Part shown: positions 8,605-16,227 of the stretch, one piece after another
Position numbering within the stretch: position 1 is the first letter of the stretch
Layout of the letters: every line of letters starts with the position of its first letter
From: Sphingobacterium paucimobilis HER1398
GTDB lineage: Bacteria; Bacteroidota; Bacteroidia; Sphingobacteriales; Sphingobacteriaceae
Direction of reading: 5' to 3'
Length of the DNA: 64,000 nt
Assembly (NCBI RefSeq): GCF_000416985.1
Contig: NZ_ATDL01000021.1
Location: forward strand, 1 to 64,000
Translations under genes and position numbers: made by a program
The notes under the pieces: model-generated
The model's database searches: none
What the model saw: the letters and a program-made list of their open reading frames with translations, nothing else
Told to the model about the DNA's origin: nothing

Positions 8605-8831
8605 AAGCAGTCTCTACGTTGCACGATGTCAGAGCTGCCCATACTGATAGTCCGAAATACCTTTTGGCCGGTACGCCCTTTTCATTGATACCTGGTATCG
8701 CCGAGCCGTTGTACTTGCGTTTTGATAAAGCTAAGGTAGGCTGTAAAACAAAGCGGCTGTTAGGCCAAAGCTGATAGTCGATATAGACCGAAATTGATGT
8801 TGTGGTTTTGTAGGTCAGGTGGTTATCGGCG
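8605..8831 (-). other. Spacer with possible coding remnant
   Basis: The minus frame is open through this stretch (to 8591), giving segments rich in alternating hydrophobic/aromatic residues (SISVYIDYQLWP, SRFVLQPTLALS, KRYFGLSVWAA) that look like outer-membrane beta strands. It has no start of its own, running out of the AraC gene in another frame. It may be the decayed 3' end of a lost gene, or chance. The left end also holds the upstream region of the secreted-peptide gene. Confidence 0.25.
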
Positions 8832-9830
8832 TTAGCGTAAGTTCTCTCGGTATTGGGCCGGCGTGGTGCCTGTTTGCTTTTTGAAAAACCTGATGAGGCT
8901 GTTGGAATCACTGAAACCGCAGCGTTCGCTTATATCCGATAAGCTATAAGAGGAGGATGTCAATAGTCCTTTGATCTTGTCGAGCAGTAGTTCGTCCCGG
9001 TAGGCCAGTAGGGTGGTTTTGTGTTGTTCTTTATGTATCCTGCAGAGATGCTCGAAGCTTACATGCAGTTGCTTGGCGATATTCTTGAGTATAACGGGCT
9101 GGGAGCTGTCCCTTATTTGGTCTGCTATACGCTGTCTGCACCGTCGGATCAGTTCCTCGGGGTCGGATGTGCGTTCGTACTCGTCATATATCTCGGTGCG
9201 GGCGAGCTGCAAAAGCGTGATCACGGTGTCCAGTATATATTTTTCGCTGTCAAGGTCTCCTTTTTTGACATTTCGGAGCAGCTGCTCGATATAATTTTTA
9301 GTCGTGTTGCCCACCTTAAAATCTACGCTGCACAGGGACTGTATCTGCCGGTTGCGGTGTGCATGTATCAAGGGGTGTAAAAACTTAAAAGGCCGCTCGT
9401 TATTATCGCGGAATAATTTGGGCTGAAAATAGAATCCAAAAAGTTGGATCCTTGCTGCTGGTACCTGGAGGTGATAGATTCGTGCTGGCAGATAGAAAAA
9501 GCGGGCCCGTTGGTCTGCTAGCGGATAGCATTGCTGCTGCACCGGATCGATAAGCATTAAAGGGGCAGCTGTGGACAGCGCATACATGGCATGTATATCT
9601 ATTGCCAGTACCTGCAAGGGCAGCTGTATACTTGATGTCAGCGATAGATCCAGTTGGTAGATGTACCCCTCGCGACCATCGAATTCCTGTAGTATAGCCT
9701 CCCCCTGCTCATTTTTCCAGTACGTGACGAGATCGGTTTTCATCATGATATCAGGGCGCAGGTCTAGCCGTTCGGCCGTGCAGGGCTTGCCAAAGAGGAG
9801 TTCGAGCTGTATGTGTAAAGATTGTTTCAT
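8832..9830 (-). CDS. AraC/XylS-family transcriptional regulator
   Basis: 332 residues. The N-terminal half (1-190) is a sensor domain with no recognised family. The C-terminal 100 residues carry the double helix-turn-helix of AraC proteins: ILKNIAKQLHVSFEHLCRIHKEQ is the first HTH and LSDISERCGFSDSNSLIRFFKKQTGTTPAQYRENL the second, including the conserved GF and F-K-x-x-G-x-T-P. It probably binds DNA near its own promoter. Its target is unknown; the secreted peptide immediately downstream and the hypothetical gene upstream are candidates. Confidence 0.9.
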   Translation of the reverse strand: MKQSLHIQLELLFGKPCTAERLDLRPDIMMKTDLVTYWKNEQGEAILQEFDGREGYIYQLDLSLTSSIQLPLQVLAIDIHAMYALSTAAPLMLIDPVQQQCYPLADQRARFFYLPARIYHLQVPAARIQLFGFYFQPKLFRDNNERPFKFLHPLIHAHRNRQIQSLCSVDFKVGNTTKNYIEQLLRNVKKGDLDSEKYILDTVITLLQLARTEIYDEYERTSDPEELIRRCRQRIADQIRDSSQPVILKNIAKQLHVSFEHLCRIHKEQHKTTLLAYRDELLLDKIKGLLTSSSYSLSDISERCGFSDSNSLIRFFKKQTGTTPAQYRENLR

Positions 9831-9896
9831 ACGGTTAATAATCGAGGGATACCGGATTTCGGGACGGTATCCCTGATGAATAGAGCTATGGGTGTG

Positions 9897-10292
9897 CTAC
9901 ATCCTGTATTTGTAACGTATTTGGATCAACAGGGGAGGTATTGCCCCTGTGTTTTGTAACCTGTTATGCCCGGTCTCGGGATCATCCAACCCAAAGATGA
10001 TAAGTTCTTTCAGATCGGGGACATCATCTTGGTCGCGGGTGTCTTTTTGAAAAGTAACCCGGACGTCAGATTCCCAGCTGCGAGCGATGCGATGTCCTAG
10101 CTGCTGTGTTAGCTCGGAAGGCATTTGCGCTAACTGGCTGTGCTGATTGGGATGCAGGTCAAAATTCGCGCGTAGCCAGGCGACAAGGTCCGATCGGATC
10201 TGGTCGCACTCGTGCTGGCGTAGCGCAGGCGTAAGGGACAGGATGTGGTTCTGCATGTGGTGCACACCCTGATTGTCGAATTTTTCGTTCAT
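9897..10292 (-). CDS. Hypothetical protein
   Basis: 131 residues, soluble, no signal peptide. Rich in His, Gln and Arg in the first half (LTPALRQHECDQIRSDLVAWL) and with a C-terminal beta-rich stretch (LKELIIFGL, PPLLIQIRYKYRM). An internal ATG at codon 13 (MQNHILSL, 10256) is an alternative start. No family recognised. It is followed at 66 bases by the AraC gene in the same direction, so the two may form one transcript. Confidence 0.55.
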   Translation of the reverse strand: MNEKFDNQGVHHMQNHILSLTPALRQHECDQIRSDLVAWLRANFDLHPNQHSQLAQMPSELTQQLGHRIARSWESDVRVTFQKDTRDQDDVPDLKELIIFGLDDPETGHNRLQNTGAIPPLLIQIRYKYRM

Positions 10293-10592
10293 ATGTATTT
10301 ATATTTTGGTGTTTTTTACAAACTGGTTTGTCTAAAATTCCGAAATTAAATCGGATCATACAGCTCCTCAAGAGGGCTGAGGGATCCAACAACGTTGTTT
10401 TTGGTTTTTAATCCAGATTTCAGGATTGTACAGGGGAGTTTTGTTTTTCAATCCGGTATCGATTGTAATACAAATACCCGATCAGGGCTGGGTGTATCGG
10501 TAAAATTAAAATATTTGCTATTATGAAATTTGCTTCTTTAAGATTTGCTCTTTATATTTAGGGTTAATCAGTTAAAAACCAAATATGTAATT
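10293..10592. other. Intergenic region between divergent genes
   Basis: No gene is supported here. It separates the minus-strand hypothetical gene from the plus-strand LytTR gene, so it must hold two promoters. AT-rich words resembling -7 elements occur near 10520-10547, but none fits TAnnTTTG exactly. ATCGATTG/CAATCC words around 10450 could be operator half-sites; this is not strong enough to call. Confidence 0.3.
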
Positions 10593-11711
10593 ATGTTTCT
10601 TCGAAAGATCTTCTCAAGAAATTGGAGATATTATTTGATGCTATTGGTGTTCCCTTTTTTATATAATCATATCGGTTATGGGAAGATTATAGAGCACAGG
10701 ATCTTTTCCTGGGGCTTTGCAATCTTATACCTCTGTATGTTCTTTCTCATGTTAGGTACCTTATTCTGGGTATCGTATGTCACCAAAGAAGGGATGAAAG
10801 ATGTGGACTCTGGGCGATCGCGCAGAGGGTTGCATAGGCTGTTGTATTATGCGATATGTGTAGCTCCAGGGCTGTTGGCATTGCTGATTTTTGTAGCAGG
10901 TTCTTTTTTTGCTAATCCACAGCTCCCTGATATCTTGTATTACAATGTCAAGTATAGGCTTTGGGTTTATGCCTTAGCAGTGGTGTGTTTTGCATATTGG
11001 AGATTAAAAAGTGCGAAGCGACAGTTGACTGATCTGCAGGCATCCGCAGCTGAGCAGCCCCCCGCTCTGGTCGAGGCCGAAGTGCTGCCTGCAGCGGAGG
11101 CAGCCTCAAGGATGTACATTGTTGCTGCGGATAAGAATGAGGTGCGGGAAATAATCCAAGATGCTCTCGAGCCCATTATGCAGGATATGATAGCCCGTAG
11201 CTCTTCTCCCGGAACCGAAATTATCTCGGGGCAAGATGATGGTTTGCATGCGCTGTACCAGCGTTTGATCGTGTTGCGAGAAGATTCGCTGTACAATGCA
11301 TCCGGGATTGTCCGTTTTTTTTACATCGTTCTCATACGTGTACGGAGCAAGGGGGGAGATGTCTATCTGATGGATGGAACCTGTATCCGCTGTAGTAATA
11401 TACAGGAGACATTGAGGGAATTGGGGCTTTTGGAATGTATGGTACGCATCCACAAATCGTGCATGGTCAATATGATGCATGTCCATATGAACCATTATAA
11501 GGAAGGGGGACATCTGCTGCTGCAACGTGATACGATGGCTCGGATGACGGAGAATGGCCTGCGGAAGATGGATGTCATGAATCTATTGCAGTTTGGGCCT
11601 AATATCGGTACCGCCAATGTGGAGCAATTTATCGCGAATAGAGCTGACCGATGGTATGAAGTCTGGGATATCTTCGTGCCGATCAAGAAGAAACATAGTC
11701 CCGATCAGTAA
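10593..11711 (+). CDS. Membrane protein with C-terminal LytTR DNA-binding domain
   Basis: Start set at the ATG at 10593 (372 residues); a TTG 48 bases earlier would add a less convincing leader. Four hydrophobic segments lie in residues about 12-135 (NWRYYLMLLVFPFLY, FAILYLCMFFLMLGTLFW, YYAICVAPGLLALLIFVAG, LWVYALAVVCFAYW). An Ala-rich linker and a cytoplasmic part follow. The C-terminal part (about 240-335) looks like LytTR: a strand pair around VYLMDGTCIRCSNIQETLREL and the motif MVRIHKSCMVNMMHV, which matches the LytTR pattern of F-x-R-I-H-x-S-x-x-V-N. It would be a one-component membrane sensor-regulator. Target unknown. Confidence 0.75.
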   Translation: MFLRKIFSRNWRYYLMLLVFPFLYNHIGYGKIIEHRIFSWGFAILYLCMFFLMLGTLFWVSYVTKEGMKDVDSGRSRRGLHRLLYYAICVAPGLLALLIFVAGSFFANPQLPDILYYNVKYRLWVYALAVVCFAYWRLKSAKRQLTDLQASAAEQPPALVEAEVLPAAEAASRMYIVAADKNEVREIIQDALEPIMQDMIARSSSPGTEIISGQDDGLHALYQRLIVLREDSLYNASGIVRFFYIVLIRVRSKGGDVYLMDGTCIRCSNIQETLRELGLLECMVRIHKSCMVNMMHVHMNHYKEGGHLLLQRDTMARMTENGLRKMDVMNLLQFGPNIGTANVEQFIANRADRWYEVWDIFVPIKKKHSPDQ

Positions 11712-11789
11712 ATCAGATCAACTGGGGTGGGCCTCATTATCTTGACGCTTGTCCTGATTTCGGCGGTGGGTCACAACCACTACCAAACC

Positions 11790-12284
11790 ATGGAAAATAA
11801 AGATTTTAAAGCTAGACAAGAGGCGGCATGGGCTCGCTATGCCGAACTGTCTCCCGAATTGTACATCCCCTTTATCATCGGACAAATCGACCAGCTCATG
11901 GATATATTTATATCTTGTCAGGCTTCTCAGGCAGAGTGTCTGGCTGGTATGCAGCTGCTTATAGAGCGATCGCTCTCGGGCAAGGCTGCAGCTCCTCGTG
12001 TGGAACATGCAACAGTTCCAACGCAAAAGGATGATGTCTTGGTGCCGGACAAGCGCCGTCTTATTCATATCCACGACCTGGTACTGGCCGAGGGCGATTG
12101 GCTCATGGATACCAGCGAAGCGCTCGATATACTGAAGATATCGCGAGGCACACTGGTGTCCCACCGGGATGAAGGCTTGCTCACGGAGGTACGGATCGGC
12201 AAGAAGGGCGGCGGCGTACGCTTTATCTCCAGCGAGGTAGCGCATCTGCGGGAGTGGTATTCGGTGCGTAAGGGGAAGGTGTAG
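11790..12284 (+). CDS. Helix-turn-helix protein, MerR/excisionase-like
   Basis: Start set at the ATG at 11790 (MENKDFKAR, 164 residues); a GTG 63 bases upstream adds a hydrophobic leader unlike the rest. The first 70 residues are helical, with no known domain. The C-terminal 55 residues (LMDTSEALDILKISRGTLVSHRDEG, then VRIGKKGGGVRFISSEVAHLREWY) fit the HTH_17/excisionase fold common in small Bacteroidota regulators often carried on mobile regions. It lies 78 bases after the LytTR gene, probably co-transcribed. Confidence 0.7.
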   Translation: MENKDFKARQEAAWARYAELSPELYIPFIIGQIDQLMDIFISCQASQAECLAGMQLLIERSLSGKAAAPRVEHATVPTQKDDVLVPDKRRLIHIHDLVLAEGDWLMDTSEALDILKISRGTLVSHRDEGLLTEVRIGKKGGGVRFISSEVAHLREWYSVRKGKV

Positions 12285-12298
12285 TTTTTGGGTTATCA

Positions 12299-12372
12299 AG
12301 TGATCGAGTTATCTTGTTAGCTAGTGATGAGTGATCAGTAATGAGTGATAGGGGTAGATAGGTTAGAGAGTT
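12299..12372 (+). repeat. Dispersed intergenic repeat, copy A
   Basis: Begins AGTGATCGAGTTATCTTGTT and continues with GATGAGTGATCAGTAATGAG and TAGATAGGTTAGAG. The same word order recurs at 21718-21833 and 22262-22376, with shorter pieces at 21656-21700 and 22112-22140. It lies between the HTH gene and the terminator of the convergent operon. Confidence 0.8.
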
Positions 12373-12447
12373 AAGGGCAGAGATGGATTATCAAATTATC
12401 TTGTTAACTGGTGACCAGTGGTTCGTGACAAGTCTGATTTAACAAGT

Positions 12448-12476
12448 CATGCCCGAGGCAGTGTGTCTCGGGCATG
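12448..12476 (-). terminator. Hairpin after the TlpA/SusCD operon
   Basis: CATGCCCGAG (12448-12457) and CTCGGGCATG (12467-12476) form a perfect 10-bp stem with a 9-base loop, 19 bases after the stop of the last gene of the minus-strand operon. The T tract is poor, so termination strength is uncertain. Confidence 0.65.
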
Positions 12477-12494
12477 TTATGTGGGATGAAATCC

Positions 12495-13637
12495 CTATTT
12501 TATGAATTCAAGGAGTGTTTTTTCCAAATGGTCTCCTCTTAGGTTTTTGGCGACAATTTTGCCGTCCGGCGATATCAAAAAGTTCTGGGGTATACCTACT
12601 ATCCCATAGTTTTTGACCGCTTCGGTGCCCCATGCTTTCAGGTCTGAAAGATGGACCCAGCTTAATTGATCGTCCGCTACAGCTTTGAGCCAGGCATCCC
12701 GTTGCTTGTCGAGGGATATGCCGATGATTTCAAAGTTTTTGCTTTTATACTTTTTGTATAGCTCGACCAGAAAGGGGCTTTCCTCTCTACAGGGACCGCA
12801 CCATGAAGCCCAGAAGTCTACCAGTACATACTTTCCCTTGTAGTCTGACAGTTTGACGATATGGCCATCTTGATCCGGCAATGCGATCTCGGTAGCTTCA
12901 TCACCGACTTGTGCAAGCATTCTGCGATCCAGTTGTTCTTGAAAGGATTTCCCCTGTTTGCTCTGTCTGAGTTCGGGAGACAGCCCGTCAAATAATGCTT
13001 TAGGGATGCTGACGTCCTCATATACGTTGATGATTTCGGACAGTGCCCGGAGACTGAATGTAGAATTCGGGTTTTCGCGGATGTATTTTTTCTGGAGCTC
13101 GATCAGTTCTTGCTCGACTTTATTATAGGCTATATCCGTTTGGCGGACGTACTCGGGATCATTTTTCTCCTCGGCACTCGCGTAAAAAAACTTCGTATTG
13201 ATAACTCTGATTTTTTCGATAACGGGTTGCAGCGGGGCTTTATAGCGCTCATGTTCTCTGTTGATAGCCGAGTTCTCTATCGTCGCCTGCTTAAAAGTAG
13301 AGTCGCTCGCAAGCCTTATGGTTTCGCCATCCAGGTAGAACATCTTTTTGTCCGACTTGGACGAATACTCCTGAAACCCCTGGTTGTTGCTGTCTAGCAA
13401 CAGGGTGGCCAGCTGCGGCCCATCAATGGTGCCTTCAAAACGGAATTTGCCATGTTGGGAATAGAGGGAGTCCAGCACGTCACCCTGGGTCGAATTGTAA
13501 TTGAAATATATCTTTTGACCATGGGTCGCTTTGCTCAGCTGTCCAATGACCGTAAATTTTTGTTCCTGGGCCTGAGCATCGTTGAGGTGGCAGACGGTGA
13601 GTAAGCCGATAGCTACGGTAGCTAATTTGTTTAACAT
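12495..13637 (-). CDS. TlpA-family thiol-disulfide oxidoreductase with DUF4369
   Basis: 380 residues. Signal peptide (1-23, ending AQA), an N-terminal DUF4369-like beta domain (about 27-120), a helical spacer, and a C-terminal AhpC/TSA-thioredoxin domain (about 245-380) with the active site FWASWCGPC (Cys280, Cys283) and the cis-Pro loop GIVGIPQNFLI. Periplasmic reductant of the TlpA/ResA type. Last gene of the sigma-FecR-SusC-SusD operon; its start overlaps the stop of the preceding paralogue by one base (TAATG), so the pair is translationally coupled. Confidence 0.92.
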   Translation of the reverse strand: MLNKLATVAIGLLTVCHLNDAQAQEQKFTVIGQLSKATHGQKIYFNYNSTQGDVLDSLYSQHGKFRFEGTIDGPQLATLLLDSNNQGFQEYSSKSDKKMFYLDGETIRLASDSTFKQATIENSAINREHERYKAPLQPVIEKIRVINTKFFYASAEEKNDPEYVRQTDIAYNKVEQELIELQKKYIRENPNSTFSLRALSEIINVYEDVSIPKALFDGLSPELRQSKQGKSFQEQLDRRMLAQVGDEATEIALPDQDGHIVKLSDYKGKYVLVDFWASWCGPCREESPFLVELYKKYKSKNFEIIGISLDKQRDAWLKAVADDQLSWVHLSDLKAWGTEAVKNYGIVGIPQNFLISPDGKIVAKNLRGDHLEKTLLEFIK

Positions 13638-14767
13638 TATTTTTTATTTAGTATACGTTGAAATGCTTTTTCCATACGCTCTCCACGAGCATCATTCTCC
13701 ACTATGGTACCGTCTCTGTCTATGAGAAAAATATGGGGCACCCCACTGATATTATACTCTTTTGTGATCGGTCCCTGCCATGCTTTGAGGTCGCTCAGTG
13801 CCAGCCACGGGTAGTTTTCTTTGTTCAGATCGGCCTCCCAGGCTTCCTTGTCCTTGTCCAGCGAGATGTAGATGATCTCTAGGCCCATATCCTTATATTT
13901 ATCATAGGCAGCCTGTAGATAGGGTTTTTGCATTTTGCACCAGTGGCACCATGAAGCACCAAAGTCAAGTAGGACCATCTTTCCTTTAAAATCAGACAGT
14001 TTGTACGATTTGCCGTGTCTGTCGCTCAGGGTAAAGTCAGGCGCTTTCTCGCCGATAGCCAGCTCTGCATCTTTTTTTATGTTATGGTACAGAAACTGTA
14101 CATAGCATGATTCTTTTACTCCGTCATCGAGCAGGTCCAGTGTAGCTTTCAGTTTTTCATTGTCTTGCAGGATGGACCCGATATGGTTATAGACGATAAA
14201 TGCTGCAGGTATGCTCTTGGAGTAAGCCTTGTCTGCAGTAAGGTAAGTGATGGTCTCGTCGAGCAGCTTTTTGCGCTCTTTCTGCAAACTGTCCACATCC
14301 GCTTGCCTTTGTTCTTTCATCGCCATCGAAATCTTGCCAGACAGTTTTTCAAGGCGGTCGAATAGATCGGTGCCTTGATACAGACGCTCGAATTCGCTAT
14401 GGTTTTTACTGCCTTTTATCTCGGCTTTCTTGAGGTTCTTAAGGTCGGTCTTAACTTTTATTTTGCTGTTTTCCATAAAGATCTGAAAACCATAAGAAGG
14501 CAATCGATCATGGAGACCATCAAAATAGAAATAGATCATCTTGGGCATGTCGACCTCTCCTTTGTAGGTAAACTTGCCATCTTTGACTATTATCGTGTCC
14601 ATCTTGTACAGATCGTGGTCGGGACCGGTAAACATGGTGAGTATCCTTCCGTCTTTCATGTTTGCGACCTCACCTTGGACTTCAAAGCCGCGAGATTTTT
14701 TCAGCGAAGTGAACAGTACGGTGCCAAGTAGGCACAGTACTGTTATCATAATGTTTGTTTTGTTCAT
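13637..14767 (-). CDS. TlpA-family thioredoxin-like protein with DUF4369, CHWC active site
   Basis: 376 residues, with an N-terminal signal or anchor segment (ITVLCLLGTVLFTSL), DUF4369-like domain (about 28-120), helical spacer, and thioredoxin domain (about 238-376). The active site is WCHWC (Cys274, Cys277), unusual against the CGPC of its neighbour, which would change the redox potential. The cis-Pro loop reads NISGVPHIFLI. It lies 11 bases after the SusD stop. The tandem of two diverged TlpA paralogues suggests a duplicated and specialised redox pair serving the same receptor system. Confidence 0.92.
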   Translation of the reverse strand: MNKTNIMITVLCLLGTVLFTSLKKSRGFEVQGEVANMKDGRILTMFTGPDHDLYKMDTIIVKDGKFTYKGEVDMPKMIYFYFDGLHDRLPSYGFQIFMENSKIKVKTDLKNLKKAEIKGSKNHSEFERLYQGTDLFDRLEKLSGKISMAMKEQRQADVDSLQKERKKLLDETITYLTADKAYSKSIPAAFIVYNHIGSILQDNEKLKATLDLLDDGVKESCYVQFLYHNIKKDAELAIGEKAPDFTLSDRHGKSYKLSDFKGKMVLLDFGASWCHWCKMQKPYLQAAYDKYKDMGLEIIYISLDKDKEAWEADLNKENYPWLALSDLKAWQGPITKEYNISGVPHIFLIDRDGTIVENDARGERMEKAFQRILNKK

Positions 14768-14778
14768 TGTATGGATTG

Positions 14779-16182
14779 TTATCGTATGTAATAAGGATTC
14801 TGTCTAGCAAGGATATTGTACGAGATCTCGGCGCTGGGGATAGCACATACCCAACGGTTGGGGTCTGTGATAGCAGGTTTAAAGTCGGCTACCTTATTCA
14901 TGCGGACCATAGCATACCATTCGTGTCCGATTTCAAAGGATAGCTCGTGGAATATTTCGTTCAATAGTTCTTCCTGCATCGTAGATTGGTTGGTCACGGC
15001 CACACGGTCGGTGCGCCCCGCTCTTTCGCGCAGGATATTGATCATATCGGCAGCTTCGGAAAGATTTTGATTGCTGCGGATCAGGGCTTCCGCATAGATC
15101 AGGTGCATCTCCGCAAGCCGGATGAATACGGTGCCAAAATCTGCCTTGTCGTTCCATGTTTTTAGGGTCTTCATACCATAGAATTTCTCCTCGCCTGTGT
15201 AGTAGTCTTCCATGATCGCGCTATCCGTATTGAGCTCATAGCGGGGATCATCTTTAAGAAGCTGTATGGCCAGGTCCGAAAGAACAAGACCTGCATTCTG
15301 GAATGACCATTTTTGATTATCGTATCGCTTGGCTTCTGTATCTAGTTTTCTGCCAAAAATCATCTCTTTGGCGGTAAGGTTCTTTTTGAAAACCTCGGCG
15401 TAGTTGCTTTCTAAGGCTACCCCGTCTGTATTGTCCAGTACCGCTTTGGCATATTTTGCAGCCAATTCAAAATTGCCCATATAGAGATATGTGCGTGCCA
15501 GTAGGGCTTTGGCTGCAAGGCGGCTCCCTCTATAATTGTTTTCTGATGCATACTCGGGTGCATGCTCGCTGGCATATATCAGGTCTTCGAGGATAAATTC
15601 GTACGATTCCTTGACACTCGATCTTTCTTTGGAGAGATCTTTGGTGCTGGAGGCTTCTTTTCGGAGGACAATGCCCAGTGGGGCGTTCATATCCCAGAAA
15701 TAACCAAAGTAAGTCAGGAGATACAGGTTGGCATGTGCCCGTAGAAATCGAGCCTCTCCCAGCATCCGTTTTTTTGCTTCTTCTGTTACCGTTTTGTCGT
15801 CCGTAGCGGCCAGGGCCTTTTCGAAATAATTGACATAGTTCACCGTTTTGGACATCCCTGTCCACAGGTGTCCCGTTTGTGTGGTCGAAGCGGAGATTTC
15901 ATTCCCCATAAAGCTGTGCTCGCCCACAAAAGACATGTTATCCCTGACCCCCTCTTTAAAGAAGCCTGCGGCACAGGACGGTGCCCATACCAGTGCATCG
16001 TTGTATGCTCTGCCACGCATTTCGGAATAGGCTCCAATCAAGAGCTTGTCGGCACTCTTTTCATCATTAATAACATTTTCTGGCACCAGGGCATGAGGCG
16101 GAAGCTCATCCATTACATCCACCAATGAACAGGAAGATACCGCTCCTGCCAGTACTATTAGTATATATTTAAAGTAGTTCAT
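14779..16182 (-). CDS. SusD/RagB-family lipoprotein
   Basis: 467 residues with lipobox AVSSC (Cys18). The helical SusD core and the C-terminal segment (FIRLAEMHLIYAEALIRS, then INILRERAG and ILNEIFHEL-like ELLNEIFHELSFEIGHEWYAMVRMN) are typical. Substrate-binding partner of the SusC encoded immediately upstream in the same minus-strand operon. The mature protein contains SCAAGFFKEG rather than obvious sugar-binding aromatic clusters; the ligand remains open. Confidence 0.95.
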   Translation of the reverse strand: MNYFKYILIVLAGAVSSCSLVDVMDELPPHALVPENVINDEKSADKLLIGAYSEMRGRAYNDALVWAPSCAAGFFKEGVRDNMSFVGEHSFMGNEISASTTQTGHLWTGMSKTVNYVNYFEKALAATDDKTVTEEAKKRMLGEARFLRAHANLYLLTYFGYFWDMNAPLGIVLRKEASSTKDLSKERSSVKESYEFILEDLIYASEHAPEYASENNYRGSRLAAKALLARTYLYMGNFELAAKYAKAVLDNTDGVALESNYAEVFKKNLTAKEMIFGRKLDTEAKRYDNQKWSFQNAGLVLSDLAIQLLKDDPRYELNTDSAIMEDYYTGEEKFYGMKTLKTWNDKADFGTVFIRLAEMHLIYAEALIRSNQNLSEAADMINILRERAGRTDRVAVTNQSTMQEELLNEIFHELSFEIGHEWYAMVRMNKVADFKPAITDPNRWVCAIPSAEISYNILARQNPYYIR

Positions 16183-16227
16183 ATATTTCGTTGTTTGGTA
16201 ATCCGTGACTTGTGATTCGATTTGTTG

